Shown: positions 7,641 through 16,531 of the stretch, one piece after another
How the letters are laid out: each line of letters begins with the position of its first letter
Numbering within the stretch: the stretch's first letter is position 1
From: Acidobacteriota bacterium
GTDB lineage: Bacteria; Acidobacteriota; Aminicenantia; Aminicenantales; Saccharicenantaceae
DNA: 43,382 nucleotides
Direction of reading: 5' to 3'
Assembly (NCBI GenBank): GCA_014894455.1
Contig: JADBLN010000028.1
Span: 53,106-96,487 of the forward strand
Translations under genes and position numbers: made by a program
Notes under the pieces: generated by a model
The model's input: the letters and a program-made list of their open reading frames with translations, nothing else
Told to the model about the DNA's origin: nothing
Database searches by the model: none

Positions 7641-7664
7641 CTCCTCATTCAAATAGATGAGGAG
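7641..7664 (+). promoter_or_regulatory. SD-sequestering hairpin in front of rny
   Basis: CTCCTCAT (7641-7648) pairs perfectly with ATGAGGAG (7657-7664) around an 8-nt AT-rich loop. The 3' arm contains nearly all of the rny Shine-Dalgarno GAGGAGG (7659-7665), 7 nt before the ATG at 7673. Folding would occlude ribosome binding. Confidence 0.65.
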
Positions 7665-7672
7665 GTCATCCT

Positions 7673-9235
7673 ATGAATCCGGTCAATTACGTCGGCATCG
7701 CCGTTATCGCCGTTCTCCTGGGGGCGGTCGTCGTCCTCCTGCTCAAGCGCAAGGATAGTTCGCGCCGGGCCGTCGAAGCCCAGGAGGAAGCCCGGGCGGT
7801 CATCGCCAAGGCCCGGGAGGAAGGGGAAAAGATCAAGCGGGAAGCGACCCTCGAGGCCCGCGAGAAAGACCTAGCCCGACAGAACGAATTCGAGGCCCAA
7901 AACCGGGAAAAGCAGCGCAAACTCAACGAGACCGAGCGCCGGCTCCTCAGCAAGGAGGAGAACCTGGAGCGGCGGTTCCAGTCGATGGAGCGGAAGGAAA
8001 AGGATTTTTCCCAGAAGGAGCGCCGCCTCGCCCAGAAGGAAAAGGACCTCGAAGTCGAGGAAACGAAGATCGCCGCGGCCGTCAAGAAGGCCGTGGAAGA
8101 GCTCGAGCGGATCTCCGGGATGACCCAGGACGAGGCCAAGGCCATGCTGATCAAGAGGATCGAGGACGAGGCCAAGCTCGAGGCCATCGCCACCGTCCGG
8201 CGGATCGAGGAGGAAGCCCGGGAAAAAGCCGCCTCCTCGGCCCGGGAGATCATGTCCAGCGCCATCCAGCGCTCGGCCGCCGAGCACGTCGTCGAGACCA
8301 CGGTCTCGGTCGTCGACCTCCCCTCGGACGACATGAAGGGCCGGATCATCGGCCGCGAAGGCCGGAACATCCGGGCCTTGGAGATGGCCACGGGCGTCGA
8401 CATCATCGTCGACGACACGCCGGAGGCGGTCATCCTGTCGAGCTTCGACCCCATCCGCCGGGAGCTCGCCCGCCTGTCCATCCAGAAGCTCGTCACCGAC
8501 GGCCGGATCCACCCGGCCCGGATCGAGGACATCGTCGAGTCGGTCAAGGCCGACCTCGAGCTGAAGATCAAGCAGGAAGGCGAGTCGGCCGTCCTCGAGC
8601 TCAAGGTCCGGGACATCCATCCCGAGCTCATCAAGCTCCTGGGCAAGCTCAGGTACCGGACGAGCTACGGCCAGAACGTCCTCCAGCACACGAAGGAGGT
8701 GGCCATGCTCGCGGCTATGATGGCCCGGGAGATCGGCCTCGACACGAACGTCGCCCTGCGAGCGGGCCTCCTCCACGACATCGGCAAGGCCGTCGACAGG
8801 GACACGGAAGGGACGCACACCGAGCTTGGCGTCGCCCTGGCCAGGAAATACGGCGAGTCGGAGAAGGTCTGCCAGGCCATCGCCTCGCACCACCGCGACA
8901 TCGATTTCCCGTCGATCGAGGCCGTCCTCGTCCAGGCCGCCGACACGCTCTCGGCCGCGAGGCCGGGCGCCCGGCGGGAACTCCTCGAGACCTACATCCA
9001 GCGGCTGGAGAAGCTCGAGGAGATCGCCGCGTCGTTCGAGGGCGTCTCCAAGGTCTTCGCCCTGCAGGCCGGGCGCGAGATCCGCATCATCGTCGAGAGC
9101 CAGAAGATCTCAGACGACCGGGCTGTGCTCCTGGCCAAGGAAACGGCCGCGAAGATCAAGAACGAGCTCGACTACCCCGGCCAGATCAAGGTCACCGTCA
9201 TCCGGGAGATGAGAGCGGTCGAATATGCCCGCTAG
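7673..9235 (+). CDS. rny: Ribonuclease Y
   Basis: Membrane-anchored endoribonuclease that starts mRNA decay. In the 520-residue product an N-terminal transmembrane segment (about 5-25, YVGIAVIAVLLGAVVVLLL) is followed by a long charged coiled coil (about 30-200). A KH domain (GRIIGREGRNIRALE) and an HD domain (LLHDIGKAVDRDTEGTHTELG) come next, then the conserved C-terminal RNase Y domain. The length is typical. It overlaps ymdB by 11 nt, the same pairing seen in Firmicutes. Its Shine-Dalgarno lies in a hairpin, so expression may depend on RNA structure. Confidence 0.97.
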   Translation: MNPVNYVGIAVIAVLLGAVVVLLLKRKDSSRRAVEAQEEARAVIAKAREEGEKIKREATLEAREKDLARQNEFEAQNREKQRKLNETERRLLSKEENLERRFQSMERKEKDFSQKERRLAQKEKDLEVEETKIAAAVKKAVEELERISGMTQDEAKAMLIKRIEDEAKLEAIATVRRIEEEAREKAASSAREIMSSAIQRSAAEHVVETTVSVVDLPSDDMKGRIIGREGRNIRALEMATGVDIIVDDTPEAVILSSFDPIRRELARLSIQKLVTDGRIHPARIEDIVESVKADLELKIKQEGESAVLELKVRDIHPELIKLLGKLRYRTSYGQNVLQHTKEVAMLAAMMAREIGLDTNVALRAGLLHDIGKAVDRDTEGTHTELGVALARKYGESEKVCQAIASHHRDIDFPSIEAVLVQAADTLSAARPGARRELLETYIQRLEKLEEIAASFEGVSKVFALQAGREIRIIVESQKISDDRAVLLAKETAAKIKNELDYPGQIKVTVIREMRAVEYAR

Positions 9236-10028
9236 GTTCGGGATCCTCTTCCTCGGCGACATCGTCGGCCGGCCGGGCCGGCGGGCCATGGACAAGTTCC
9301 TGCCGGGCCTGATCAAGAAATATTCGCCGGCGATGGTCGTCGCCAACGGCGAGAACGCGGCCGGCGGGAGCGGCGTCACCGAGGAGATCGGCAAAGATCT
9401 TTTCCTCCACATCGACGTCCTGACCTCGGGCAACCACATCTGGGACAAGAAGGACTCCCTTCTCTACCTCGAGCGGGAACCCCGCCTCCTGCGCCCGGCC
9501 AACTATCCGTCCGTCAACCCGGGCCGCTTCTCCTACGTTTTCCAGGCGGCCGACGGGGTCAAGGCGGCCGTGCTCAACCTCCAGGGCCGGGTGTTTATGG
9601 AGCCCCTGGATTGCCCGTTCAAGCGGGCCGACGAAGAGGTCGCCGCCCTGGCCGCTGAAACGCCCATCATCCTCGTCGATTTCCATGCCGAGGCGACCTC
9701 CGAGAAGCAGGCCCTGGGCTGGTACCTCGACGGCCGGGTCTCGGCCGTCATCGGGACCCATACCCACGTCCCGACCTCCGACGAGAGGATCCTGCCCAAG
9801 GGCACGGCCTACATTACGGACGCCGGCATGGCCGGGGGCCGCAACGCCGTGATCGGCATGGCCCGCGAGCAGGCGCTCCAAAGGTTCCTGACCTCGCGGC
9901 CCCAGCGGTTCGAGCCGTCGCGGGACGGCCTGTTCCTGTCCGGTGTCTTCATCGAGGTCGACGTCAAGACGGGGAAGGCCCTTTCGATCAAGAGAGAAGT
10001 TCTGGCGGAGGACGGCCACGAAGAATGA
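9225..10028 (+). CDS. ymdB: YmdB-family metallophosphoesterase
   Basis: A 267-residue metallophosphoesterase of the YmdB (TIGR00282) type. Motifs are FLGDIVGRPGR, NGENAAGG, SGNHIWDKK and, near the C-terminus, GTHTHVPTSDERIL. In Bacillus the protein hydrolyses 2',3'-cAMP and affects biofilm and RNase Y-dependent RNA turnover. The ATG at 9225 overlaps the end of rny, consistent with a coupled pair. The length and all metal-site motifs are normal. Confidence 0.93.
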   Translation: MPARFGILFLGDIVGRPGRRAMDKFLPGLIKKYSPAMVVANGENAAGGSGVTEEIGKDLFLHIDVLTSGNHIWDKKDSLLYLEREPRLLRPANYPSVNPGRFSYVFQAADGVKAAVLNLQGRVFMEPLDCPFKRADEEVAALAAETPIILVDFHAEATSEKQALGWYLDGRVSAVIGTHTHVPTSDERILPKGTAYITDAGMAGGRNAVIGMAREQALQRFLTSRPQRFEPSRDGLFLSGVFIEVDVKTGKALSIKREVLAEDGHEE

Positions 10029-10035
10029 AGGCCTG

Positions 10036-11352
10036 GTGAAGCGCGACCTGGTTTACACGGTCTCGCAGGTCACCGAGATCGTCAAGACGGCCCTCGAGGT
10101 CGCCTTCCCCCAGGTTTGGGTCGAGGGTGAGGTCTCGGGCTACAAGAAGGCCGCCTCGGGACATGTCTTCTTCAACCTCAAGGATGAGAAAAGCGTCATC
10201 AAGGCCGTCATGTGGCAGAGCACGGCCAAGAGAATCGCCTTCGACTTGAAGGACGGCCTCAAGGTCATCTGCCGGGGGAAAATCAGCGTCTACGAACCCC
10301 GCGGCGACTACCAGCTCTACGTCGACCTCGTCGAGCCCAAGGGCAAGGGCGCCCTGCAGCTGGCCTTCGAACAGCTCAAGGAGAAGCTCAAGGCCGAGGG
10401 CCTGTTCGACGAGAAGCGCAAGAAAAAGCTCCCGCTCCGGCCGCGGACGATCGGGGTGGTTACGTCACCCACCGGGGCGGCCATCCGCGACATCCTTCGA
10501 GTCCTCGAGCGCCGCTACGCCAAGCTCCACATCGTCATCTACCCGGCCAAGGTCCAGGGCGAGGGCGCGGCCGGCGAGATCGTCGAGGGCATCGACGCGC
10601 TCGGGGCATGGCCGGGGATCGACGTCCTCATCGTCGGCCGCGGCGGCGGCTCGATCGAGGACCTCTGGGCCTTCAACGAAGAGCCCGTGGCCCGGGCCAT
10701 CGCCCGCTCGCCCGTCCCCGTCATCTCCGCCGTCGGCCACGAGGTCGACGTGACCATCGCCGACTTCGTCGCCGACGTCCGGGCCTCGACGCCTTCGGCG
10801 GCCGCGGAAATGGTCATCGAGACGGAGGAGGCCTTCGCCGAGCGCATCTCGTCTCAGGCCCGCCGGCTGGGCGAGCTCCTGCGCTATTCCCTCCAGGACA
10901 TGAGGGCCGACGTGGCCGACCTCGCCCAGCACCGCATCTTCCAGAATTTCCAGGTCAAGCTGGCCAACCTCGGCCGGCGGGTGGACGAGCTCGAAACGCG
11001 GGGGAAGAACGTCCTCCGGGCCGAGCGGCAGGCGATCGCCGAGCACAAAGGCGCCGCCCTGCTCGCGTCCGAGCGGCTGGGCAACATCGCCCGCAGGATG
11101 CTCCGCGACCACCGGGCGGCCTGGGAGCGCCTCACGTCGACGCTCGACGCCCTGAGCCCGCTCGCCGTGTTCAAGAAGGGCTACGCGGCCGTCTGGAAGA
11201 ACGGCGGCTTGCTCCTGGCCCGCCGGATCGAGGACATCGTCGAGGACGAGACCGTCCTCGTCTCGTTCTTCAAGGGCGAGTTCAGTGCCCGGGTGGAGAG
11301 CGTCGACAGGAAGAAGCTCCTGGAATCACGTTTCATGAAGGAGGGCTCATGA
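10036..11352 (+). CDS. xseA: Exodeoxyribonuclease VII large subunit
   Basis: Large subunit of exonuclease VII, which degrades single-stranded DNA to oligonucleotides. The 438-residue product has an N-terminal OB fold (VWVEGEVSGYK, SGHVFFNLKDE), the catalytic core (GVVTSPTGAAIRDI, GRGGGSIEDLWAFNEE, SAVGHEVDVTIADFVAD), a coiled-coil region and a short C-terminal segment. I chose the GTG at 10036, because family members begin a few residues before YTVSQVTEIVK; the frame further upstream is a shadow of ymdB. The stop overlaps xseB. Confidence 0.94.
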   Translation: MKRDLVYTVSQVTEIVKTALEVAFPQVWVEGEVSGYKKAASGHVFFNLKDEKSVIKAVMWQSTAKRIAFDLKDGLKVICRGKISVYEPRGDYQLYVDLVEPKGKGALQLAFEQLKEKLKAEGLFDEKRKKKLPLRPRTIGVVTSPTGAAIRDILRVLERRYAKLHIVIYPAKVQGEGAAGEIVEGIDALGAWPGIDVLIVGRGGGSIEDLWAFNEEPVARAIARSPVPVISAVGHEVDVTIADFVADVRASTPSAAAEMVIETEEAFAERISSQARRLGELLRYSLQDMRADVADLAQHRIFQNFQVKLANLGRRVDELETRGKNVLRAERQAIAEHKGAALLASERLGNIARRMLRDHRAAWERLTSTLDALSPLAVFKKGYAAVWKNGGLLLARRIEDIVEDETVLVSFFKGEFSARVESVDRKKLLESRFMKEGS

Positions 11353-11609
11353 CCAGCCTGACTTTCGAGAAAGCCCTGGCCGACCTCGAGCAGATCGTGG
11401 CCAAGCTCGAGAAAGGCGGCATCTCTCTCAACGAATCGCTGGCCCTGTTCGAGAAGGGCGTCAAGATGGCCCGGTTCCTGCGCGGCGAGCTGGACAAGGC
11501 CGAGCGCAAGGTCGAGATCCTGCTCAAGGACGAAAAGGGGAACCTGAAGGCGGAAGATTTCGACGCCGCCGACGCGGGCGGGACCGGGGAGGACGGCGGC
11601 ACCCGCTGA
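11349..11609 (+). CDS. xseB: Exodeoxyribonuclease VII small subunit
   Basis: An 86-residue protein with the XseB pattern FEKALADLEQIVAKLEKGGISL and ESLALFEKGVKMA, helices that coat the XseA coiled coil. The ATG at 11349 overlaps the xseA TGA, indicating coupled translation. AAGGAGGG precedes it. The tail after residue 60 is acidic and Gly-rich and probably disordered. The length is normal for the family. Confidence 0.94.
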   Translation: MTSLTFEKALADLEQIVAKLEKGGISLNESLALFEKGVKMARFLRGELDKAERKVEILLKDEKGNLKAEDFDAADAGGTGEDGGTR

Positions 11610-11625
11610 CCCGGGCCGAGCGGCC

Positions 11626-13533
11626 ATGGCCAAGATCCTCGATTCGATAGAGCGGCCCTCCGACATCCGAAAACTGTCCCCGGAGGAGCTCTCCACCCTG
11701 GCCCTGGAGATCCGCGCCCTCATCCTGGAGACGGTCGCCAAGAACGGCGGCCACCTCGGCTCGAACCTGGGCGTCGTCGAGCTGACCCTGGCCCTTCACA
11801 CCGTCTTCGACTCGCCCCGCGACAAGATCGTCTGGGACGTCGGTCACCAGTGTTACACCCACAAGATCCTGACCGGCCGGAAGGACCGCTTCGCCGGGCT
11901 CCGGCGCTGCGGCGGGATCCTCGGCTTTCCCTGCCGGGACGAGAGCGAGCACGACGCCTACAACACGGGCCACGCCTCGACGGCGCTTTCGGCGGCCCTG
12001 GGCATGGCCGTCGCCCGGGACAAGGCGGGGGAGAAGCACCACGTCATCGCCGTCGTCGGCGACGGCAGTCTGACGGGCGGCGTCGCCCTCGAAGCGCTCA
12101 ACCAGATCGGCCACCTCCGCGAGCGCCTGATCATCGTCCTCAACTACAACGAGATGTCCATCTCGGCCAACGTCGGGGCTTGGTCGAAATATCTCTCGTA
12201 TCTCGTGTCGGGTCAACACTATGTGAGGATGAAGGACCAGGCCAAGTCCATCCTCCGGTCCCTCCCCAAGATCGGCTGGCCCCTCATCAAGGCCGGACGG
12301 GCCTTGGAAGAGCTCGTCAAGAAGACGATCTTCCCGGGCCTCGTCTTCACGGAACTCGGCATCCGCTACGTCGGCCCGGTGCATGGCCACAACATCCAAT
12401 CGCTCGTCGAGGCCTTCGAGATGGCCAAGATGTACGACGGGCCGATCCTCATCCAGTGCGTGACGCAGAAGGGCCGGGGCTACCAGCCGGCGCGGACCCA
12501 TCCCGAAAAATTCCACGGTGCCGGCCCGTTCCAGATTTCGACGGGCGAGCCGCTGAAGCGCGAATGGGGGCCCTCCTTTTCCAGCGTTTTCGGAAATGCC
12601 CTGATCAAGATAGCCAAGAAAGACGAGAAGGTCCTGGCCATCACCGCGGCCATGGGCGAGGGGACCGGCCTCAAGGAGTTCTCCGAGAAGCTTCCCGAGC
12701 GCTTCTTCGATGTCGGGATCGCCGAGCAGCATGCCGTGACCTTCGCCTCCGGGCTGGCGGTCTCGGGGTTCAAGCCCGTCGTGGCCATCTACTCGACGTT
12801 CCTCCAGCGGGCCTACGACCAGGTCTATCACGACGTCTGCCTGATGGACCTGCCCGTCGTCTTCGTCCTCGACCGGGCCGGCATCGTTCCCGACGACGGC
12901 CCCACCCACCAGGGCGTCAACGACATCGCCTATCTCCGTCACATGCCCCACATGATCGTCATGGCTCCCAAGGACGAGAACGAGCTCCAGCACATGCTCT
13001 GGTCGGCGCTCGCTTACGGCCACCCGGCCTCGGTGCGCTTCCCCAAGGCCAAGGGGCTGGGCGTTCCCTTGGACGAGCAGCTCCATGTCATCCCGCCGGG
13101 ACGGAGCGAACTGGTCAAAGACGGCCGGGACCTCCTCTTCGCTTTCGGCAACATGGTCGCCCCGGCGCTCGAAGCCGCCAAGGCCCTGGAGAAGGACGGC
13201 ATCTCGCTCGCCGTTGTCAACGCCCGTTTCATCAAGCCCCTCGACAAAGAGATGATCCTGCGCTTCGCCCGGACGGGCGGGACGATCGTCACGATCGAGG
13301 AGGGGATCGTCGACGGCGGCGCCGGGAGCGCCGTGCGGGAGCTCCTCGACAGGGAAGGCCGCTTCGACATCCGGTTCAAGGCGATCGGTCTTCCACTCGA
13401 ATCGTATCCCCTGGGCAAGGCCGAGGAGATCCGGGCCATGGTCGGCCTGGACGTCCCCGGCCTCACCAGGCAGATCAAGGACCTCTACCGTGCGCCATTC
13501 GGCTCCGCCGTCGATGAGAGAAAGAGCGGATAA
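11626..13533 (+). CDS. dxs: 1-deoxy-D-xylulose-5-phosphate synthase
   Basis: Thiamine-diphosphate enzyme joining pyruvate and glyceraldehyde 3-phosphate, the first step of the MEP isoprenoid pathway. The 635-residue product has the full layout: GGHLGSNLG and GHQCYTHK, the TPP motif beginning GDGSL and extending to the N of EALNQIG, the transketolase middle domain with GIAEQHAVTFASGLA and DRAGIVPDDGPTHQG, and the C-terminal domain. Placement after xseB is common, since the farnesyl synthase gene often lies nearby, but ispA is absent here. It overlaps tlyA by 20 nt. Confidence 0.96.
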   Translation: MAKILDSIERPSDIRKLSPEELSTLALEIRALILETVAKNGGHLGSNLGVVELTLALHTVFDSPRDKIVWDVGHQCYTHKILTGRKDRFAGLRRCGGILGFPCRDESEHDAYNTGHASTALSAALGMAVARDKAGEKHHVIAVVGDGSLTGGVALEALNQIGHLRERLIIVLNYNEMSISANVGAWSKYLSYLVSGQHYVRMKDQAKSILRSLPKIGWPLIKAGRALEELVKKTIFPGLVFTELGIRYVGPVHGHNIQSLVEAFEMAKMYDGPILIQCVTQKGRGYQPARTHPEKFHGAGPFQISTGEPLKREWGPSFSSVFGNALIKIAKKDEKVLAITAAMGEGTGLKEFSEKLPERFFDVGIAEQHAVTFASGLAVSGFKPVVAIYSTFLQRAYDQVYHDVCLMDLPVVFVLDRAGIVPDDGPTHQGVNDIAYLRHMPHMIVMAPKDENELQHMLWSALAYGHPASVRFPKAKGLGVPLDEQLHVIPPGRSELVKDGRDLLFAFGNMVAPALEAAKALEKDGISLAVVNARFIKPLDKEMILRFARTGGTIVTIEEGIVDGGAGSAVRELLDREGRFDIRFKAIGLPLESYPLGKAEEIRAMVGLDVPGLTRQIKDLYRAPFGSAVDERKSG

Positions 13534-14296
13534 GTTGATGGTCGGGCGGGCGCTCGCGCCGAGCCACGAGAAGGCCCAGGCCCTGATCATGGCCGGGCTG
13601 GTCACGAGCGCGGGCCGGCCCGTCCTCAAGGCCGGCGAGCTCATCGACGATGGAGCGGAACTCAAGGTCGCCTGCCCCCGCCCCTTCGTCAGCCGGGGTG
13701 GGCTCAAACTCGAAGAGGCCCTCGAGCGCTTCGGCATCGACGTCGGCGGGATGGTCGCCCTCGACATCGGCGCGTCGACCGGAGGTTTTGTGGATTGCCT
13801 GCTAAAACGCGGAGCGACAAGGGTTTACGCGGTGGATGTCGACACGAAACAGCTCGACTGGGGGCTCAGCCGGGACGCCCGCGTGACGGCCATCGAAAAG
13901 AACGCCCGCTACCTCCGGTCGGAGGACCTCCCCGGACCCCCCGACATCGTCACCATGGACGTTTCGTTCATCTCCGTGCTCATGATCCTCCCCGCCCTCA
14001 AGGCCATCCCGGGCGCGTGGACCCTCGTCGCCCTGATCAAGCCGCAGTTCGAGGCGGGGCCGAGGGACGTCGGTAAAAAGGGCGTCGTCCGGAACGAGAA
14101 CGTCCACGCCGAGGTCCTGGCCCGAATCGTCGGCGGGGCCCGGGAGCTCGGGTTCGGGCTCGCCGGCCTCATCCGCTGTTCGACGCGGGGTCAGAAGGGG
14201 AACGTCGAATTCTTCGTCCGGTGGGTCAAAGGGAGCCCGGACCTCGACGCGGACTCCATCCCATCCATGATCAAGGAGGCGGTCAGCCATGAATAA
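13514..14296 (+). CDS. tlyA: TlyA-family rRNA 2'-O-methyltransferase / hemolysin A family
   Basis: 260 residues: an N-terminal S4 RNA-binding domain (DKLMVGRALAPSHEKAQALI) followed by an FtsJ-like SAM-dependent methyltransferase domain (MVALDIGASTGGFVDCLL, VTMDVSFIS, LIKPQFEAG). Family members 2'-O-methylate cytidines in 16S and 23S rRNA; some were named hemolysins. I chose the ATG at 13514 because it gives the normal S4 N-terminus. A GTG at 13490 would add eight non-conserved residues. Both ends overlap neighbours, so it is embedded in the dxs-tlyA-nadK run. Confidence 0.92.
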   Translation: MRERADKLMVGRALAPSHEKAQALIMAGLVTSAGRPVLKAGELIDDGAELKVACPRPFVSRGGLKLEEALERFGIDVGGMVALDIGASTGGFVDCLLKRGATRVYAVDVDTKQLDWGLSRDARVTAIEKNARYLRSEDLPGPPDIVTMDVSFISVLMILPALKAIPGAWTLVALIKPQFEAGPRDVGKKGVVRNENVHAEVLARIVGGARELGFGLAGLIRCSTRGQKGNVEFFVRWVKGSPDLDADSIPSMIKEAVSHE

Positions 14297-15137
14297 CATT
14301 CGTAGAGCCGGCATCGTCATCAAGCCCCACGCGCCGTCCGTGGAGAGCATCCTGAAGGATCTCGTCGCGTATTTCGAGAAGCACGGCATCGCTTGCGTCC
14401 TCGAGGACGTGGCCGCCCGCAAGCTCGGCCGGTCCGGCGGCCTTCTGCGCGCCGACGTCCCGGCCGCTTCGGACCTCGTCGTCGTCCTCGGCGGGGACGG
14501 AACCATGCTCAGCGTCGCCCACCACGCCGCCCGAGCGGGTGTCCCGGTCATGGGCGTCAACCTGGGCCGCCTGGGATTCCTGACCGAGATCCCCGTCAGC
14601 GAAGCGATGCTCACGCTCGACGACCTCCTCGCGGGGGACGCGAGCCTCATTAGTCCGCGCTGGCTCCTCGAAGCGCGGGCCGCGGGCGCCGTGTCCTATT
14701 GTCTGAACGACGTCGTCGTCACCAAGGGCGCGGTGGCCCGGATGATCGAATTGACCATCGGCATCGACGGCAAGGAGGTGGCGACGCTCAAGGCCGACGG
14801 CCTCATCGTCTCGACGCCGACCGGCTCGACCGCCTATTCTCTTTCGGCCGGAGGGCCGATCATCCACCCCCTCGTCCCGGCCTTCGTCCTGACGCCTATC
14901 TGCCCGCACACGCTCTCCTTTCGGCCCCTGGCCGTGCCGTCGACATCGATCGTAAGCGTCCGGCTCCTGACCGGCGGGGAGGAGGTCCACCTGACGCTCG
15001 ACGGCCAGCGCGGCGGCGTCCTCGTCGGCAACGACGTCATCGACATCCGCAAATCGCCGGTCGAGCTCCAGCTCGTGACCTCGCCGCGCCGCAATTATTA
15101 CGACCTGGTCAAGGAAAAGCTCGGCTGGGCCGAATAG
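14289..15137 (+). CDS. nadK: NAD kinase
   Basis: Phosphorylates NAD to NADP. The 282-residue product has the hallmark VVLGGDGTML, followed by GVNLGRLGFLTEI, a conserved CLNDVVVTKG segment with Asn-Asp, and TPTGSTAYSLSAGGPI. All active-site motifs are intact. The ATG at 14289 overlaps the tlyA stop. It is the last gene of the long plus-strand block and is followed by a strong hairpin. Confidence 0.95.
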   Translation: MNNIRRAGIVIKPHAPSVESILKDLVAYFEKHGIACVLEDVAARKLGRSGGLLRADVPAASDLVVVLGGDGTMLSVAHHAARAGVPVMGVNLGRLGFLTEIPVSEAMLTLDDLLAGDASLISPRWLLEARAAGAVSYCLNDVVVTKGAVARMIELTIGIDGKEVATLKADGLIVSTPTGSTAYSLSAGGPIIHPLVPAFVLTPICPHTLSFRPLAVPSTSIVSVRLLTGGEEVHLTLDGQRGGVLVGNDVIDIRKSPVELQLVTSPRRNYYDLVKEKLGWAE

Positions 15138-15146
15138 AGGGACTGT

Positions 15147-15180
15147 CCTAAGAGGGGCGATCTCTGGGACCCCTCTTAGG
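15147..15180 (+). terminator. Hairpin terminator after nadK
   Basis: CCTAAGAGGGG (15147-15157) pairs perfectly with CCCCTCTTAGG (15170-15180) around a 12-nt loop. A pyrimidine-rich, T-containing stretch (15181-15197) follows. It sits 9 nt after the nadK stop and just before the trxA promoter, which supports a terminator role. The 5' flank carries GGGACTGTCC, a motif repeated elsewhere in the window. Confidence 0.7.
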
Positions 15181-15195
15181 GCTGTCTCTCTTTGT

Positions 15196-15224
15196 TTGAC
15201 AATCGGGCTTACCGCCGCTATCAT
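15196..15224 (+). promoter_or_regulatory. Sigma70-type promoter for trxA
   Basis: TTGACA at 15196-15201, a 17-nt spacer and TATCAT at 15219-15224. The predicted start is near 15231, giving a leader of about 40 nt before the trxA ATG. Confidence 0.8.
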
Positions 15225-15269
15225 GGAGGCCGACCCTCCGGAAACGAACCACAATCACGGGAGACAAAT

Positions 15270-15596
15270 ATGTCCGACGCTATAATCGCCGGTTCCGACG
15301 CCACTTTCGACGCCGAGGTCCTCAAGTCCGACCTCCCCGTCCTGGTGGATTTTTGGGCTCCCTGGTGCGGGCCCTGCCTGATGATCGCGCCCGTCGTCGA
15401 AGAGATCGCCGAGCTCCACAAGGGCAAGCTCAAGGTGGTCAAAATGAACGTCGACGAGAACAACTCGACCCCCCAGGCATACGGCGTCATGGCCATCCCG
15501 ACCCTGATCCTGTTCAAGGGCGGCCAGGTTAAGGAGAAGGTCGTCGGGGCCCTCGCCAAGAACAAGCTCGTCGACCTCATCGCCAAGTATATCTAA
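15270..15596 (+). CDS. trxA: Thioredoxin
   Basis: 108-residue cytoplasmic thioredoxin that reduces protein disulphides. The redox motif WCGPC is preceded by VLVDFWAP, and the conserved cis-Pro loop AIPTLILFKGG is present. Length and motifs are canonical. The ATG at 15270 follows CGGGAG; the frame is open upstream, but that part lies in the promoter region. It has its own promoter and stands alone between nadK and the convergent YihY-type gene. Confidence 0.96.
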   Translation: MSDAIIAGSDATFDAEVLKSDLPVLVDFWAPWCGPCLMIAPVVEEIAELHKGKLKVVKMNVDENNSTPQAYGVMAIPTLILFKGGQVKEKVVGALAKNKLVDLIAKYI

Positions 15597-15608
15597 GTCC
15601 AATCCCCC

Positions 15609-16505
15609 TTATTTCGTTGCCGGCGGCGTCTGCGCCTTGAGCGCTGCAGCGTCATACTTCTCGTTGAGCACGGCCGCTAATTCCGCCCCCCAAAGCAGGA
15701 TGAGCATCGAGGCGGAGATCCAGAGCAGGAAGAAGATGATCGAGGTCAGCGTGCCCTGGAGAAGCTTTTTCAGGACGATGCCGACCGCCGAGAAGTGGAC
15801 GACGTAGAAGGCGAAAATTCGCTTGAAGACCTCGAAGAGCAGGGCGGCGACCGCTGCCGGGATGAGCGCCGCCCGCGTGTGGACTTTGACCTCGGGGATG
15901 AACTTGTAAAGGATGAAGAACATCAGGAAGGTCAGGGCGAAGGGGATGACGTACTTCAGGAAGACGTTGTTGATGACGGCGAAGGCCTCGGGGTTGAGGC
16001 CGGTCCGGACGAGCTCGCTCTCCTGGAGGGTCCGGCCGATGGCGGTCCAGACGGCGGTCATGGCCAGCGAGAAGAGCATGAAGATGCCGACGACGAACAT
16101 GAGCAGGAATTCCATGAGCCGGTTGTAGAAGAAGGACTTGTGGTACTTCGTCCGGAAGATCTGGTTGATCGCCGCGATGAGGCTCGAAAAGAGGAAGCTG
16201 GCCGAGACGAGCGAGCCGACGACGCCGAAGAGCCCGAGCTGGCCGACGGAGCCGGACAGGTCCCCGAGGCTCTTGAAAAAGCCCGGGTCGAGCCGGGCGA
16301 AAAAATCGTCGGTGAAGATGTTGAGACTGCGCAGGGCCATCTCCGTGTCGCCCAGGAACCGCGCCGCCGCGGCGAAGAACAGGGCGATCAGGGGGACGCT
16401 GCAGAGGAGCGAGAAATAAGAGATGACGATGGCCGAGGTCCAACACTTGTCCCCGTTGAACCGCTTGAAGGACGCGGTCAGTAAGCGAAACGTCGGATGC
16501 GTCAT
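15609..16505 (-). CDS. YihY/BrkB-family inner-membrane protein
   Basis: 298 residues with six predicted membrane segments: around AIVISYFSLLCSVPLIALFFA, the LFGVVGSLVSASFLFSSLI region, the FLLMFVVGIFMLFSLAM region, FALTFLMFFILYKFIP, ALIPAAVAALLFEVF and SIIFFLLWISASMLILLWGAELA. This is the YihY/BrkB (UPF0761) pattern, once misnamed RNase BN; the function is unknown. I place the start at the ATG at 16503-16505, 26 nt after atpE; an upstream codon at 16556 would overlap atpE. It is probably co-transcribed with the ATP synthase membrane genes. Confidence 0.85.
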   Translation of the reverse strand: MTHPTFRLLTASFKRFNGDKCWTSAIVISYFSLLCSVPLIALFFAAAARFLGDTEMALRSLNIFTDDFFARLDPGFFKSLGDLSGSVGQLGLFGVVGSLVSASFLFSSLIAAINQIFRTKYHKSFFYNRLMEFLLMFVVGIFMLFSLAMTAVWTAIGRTLQESELVRTGLNPEAFAVINNVFLKYVIPFALTFLMFFILYKFIPEVKVHTRAALIPAAVAALLFEVFKRIFAFYVVHFSAVGIVLKKLLQGTLTSIIFFLLWISASMLILLWGAELAAVLNEKYDAAALKAQTPPATK

Positions 16506-16531
16506 CCGCTCCGGTGTCCGGCCCTCGGACG

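Noticed and set aside
7553-7672. Possible 6S RNA between zapA and rny
   Set aside because: The interval is only 120 nt, shorter than 6S RNA, and its hairpins do not form one long bulged rod.
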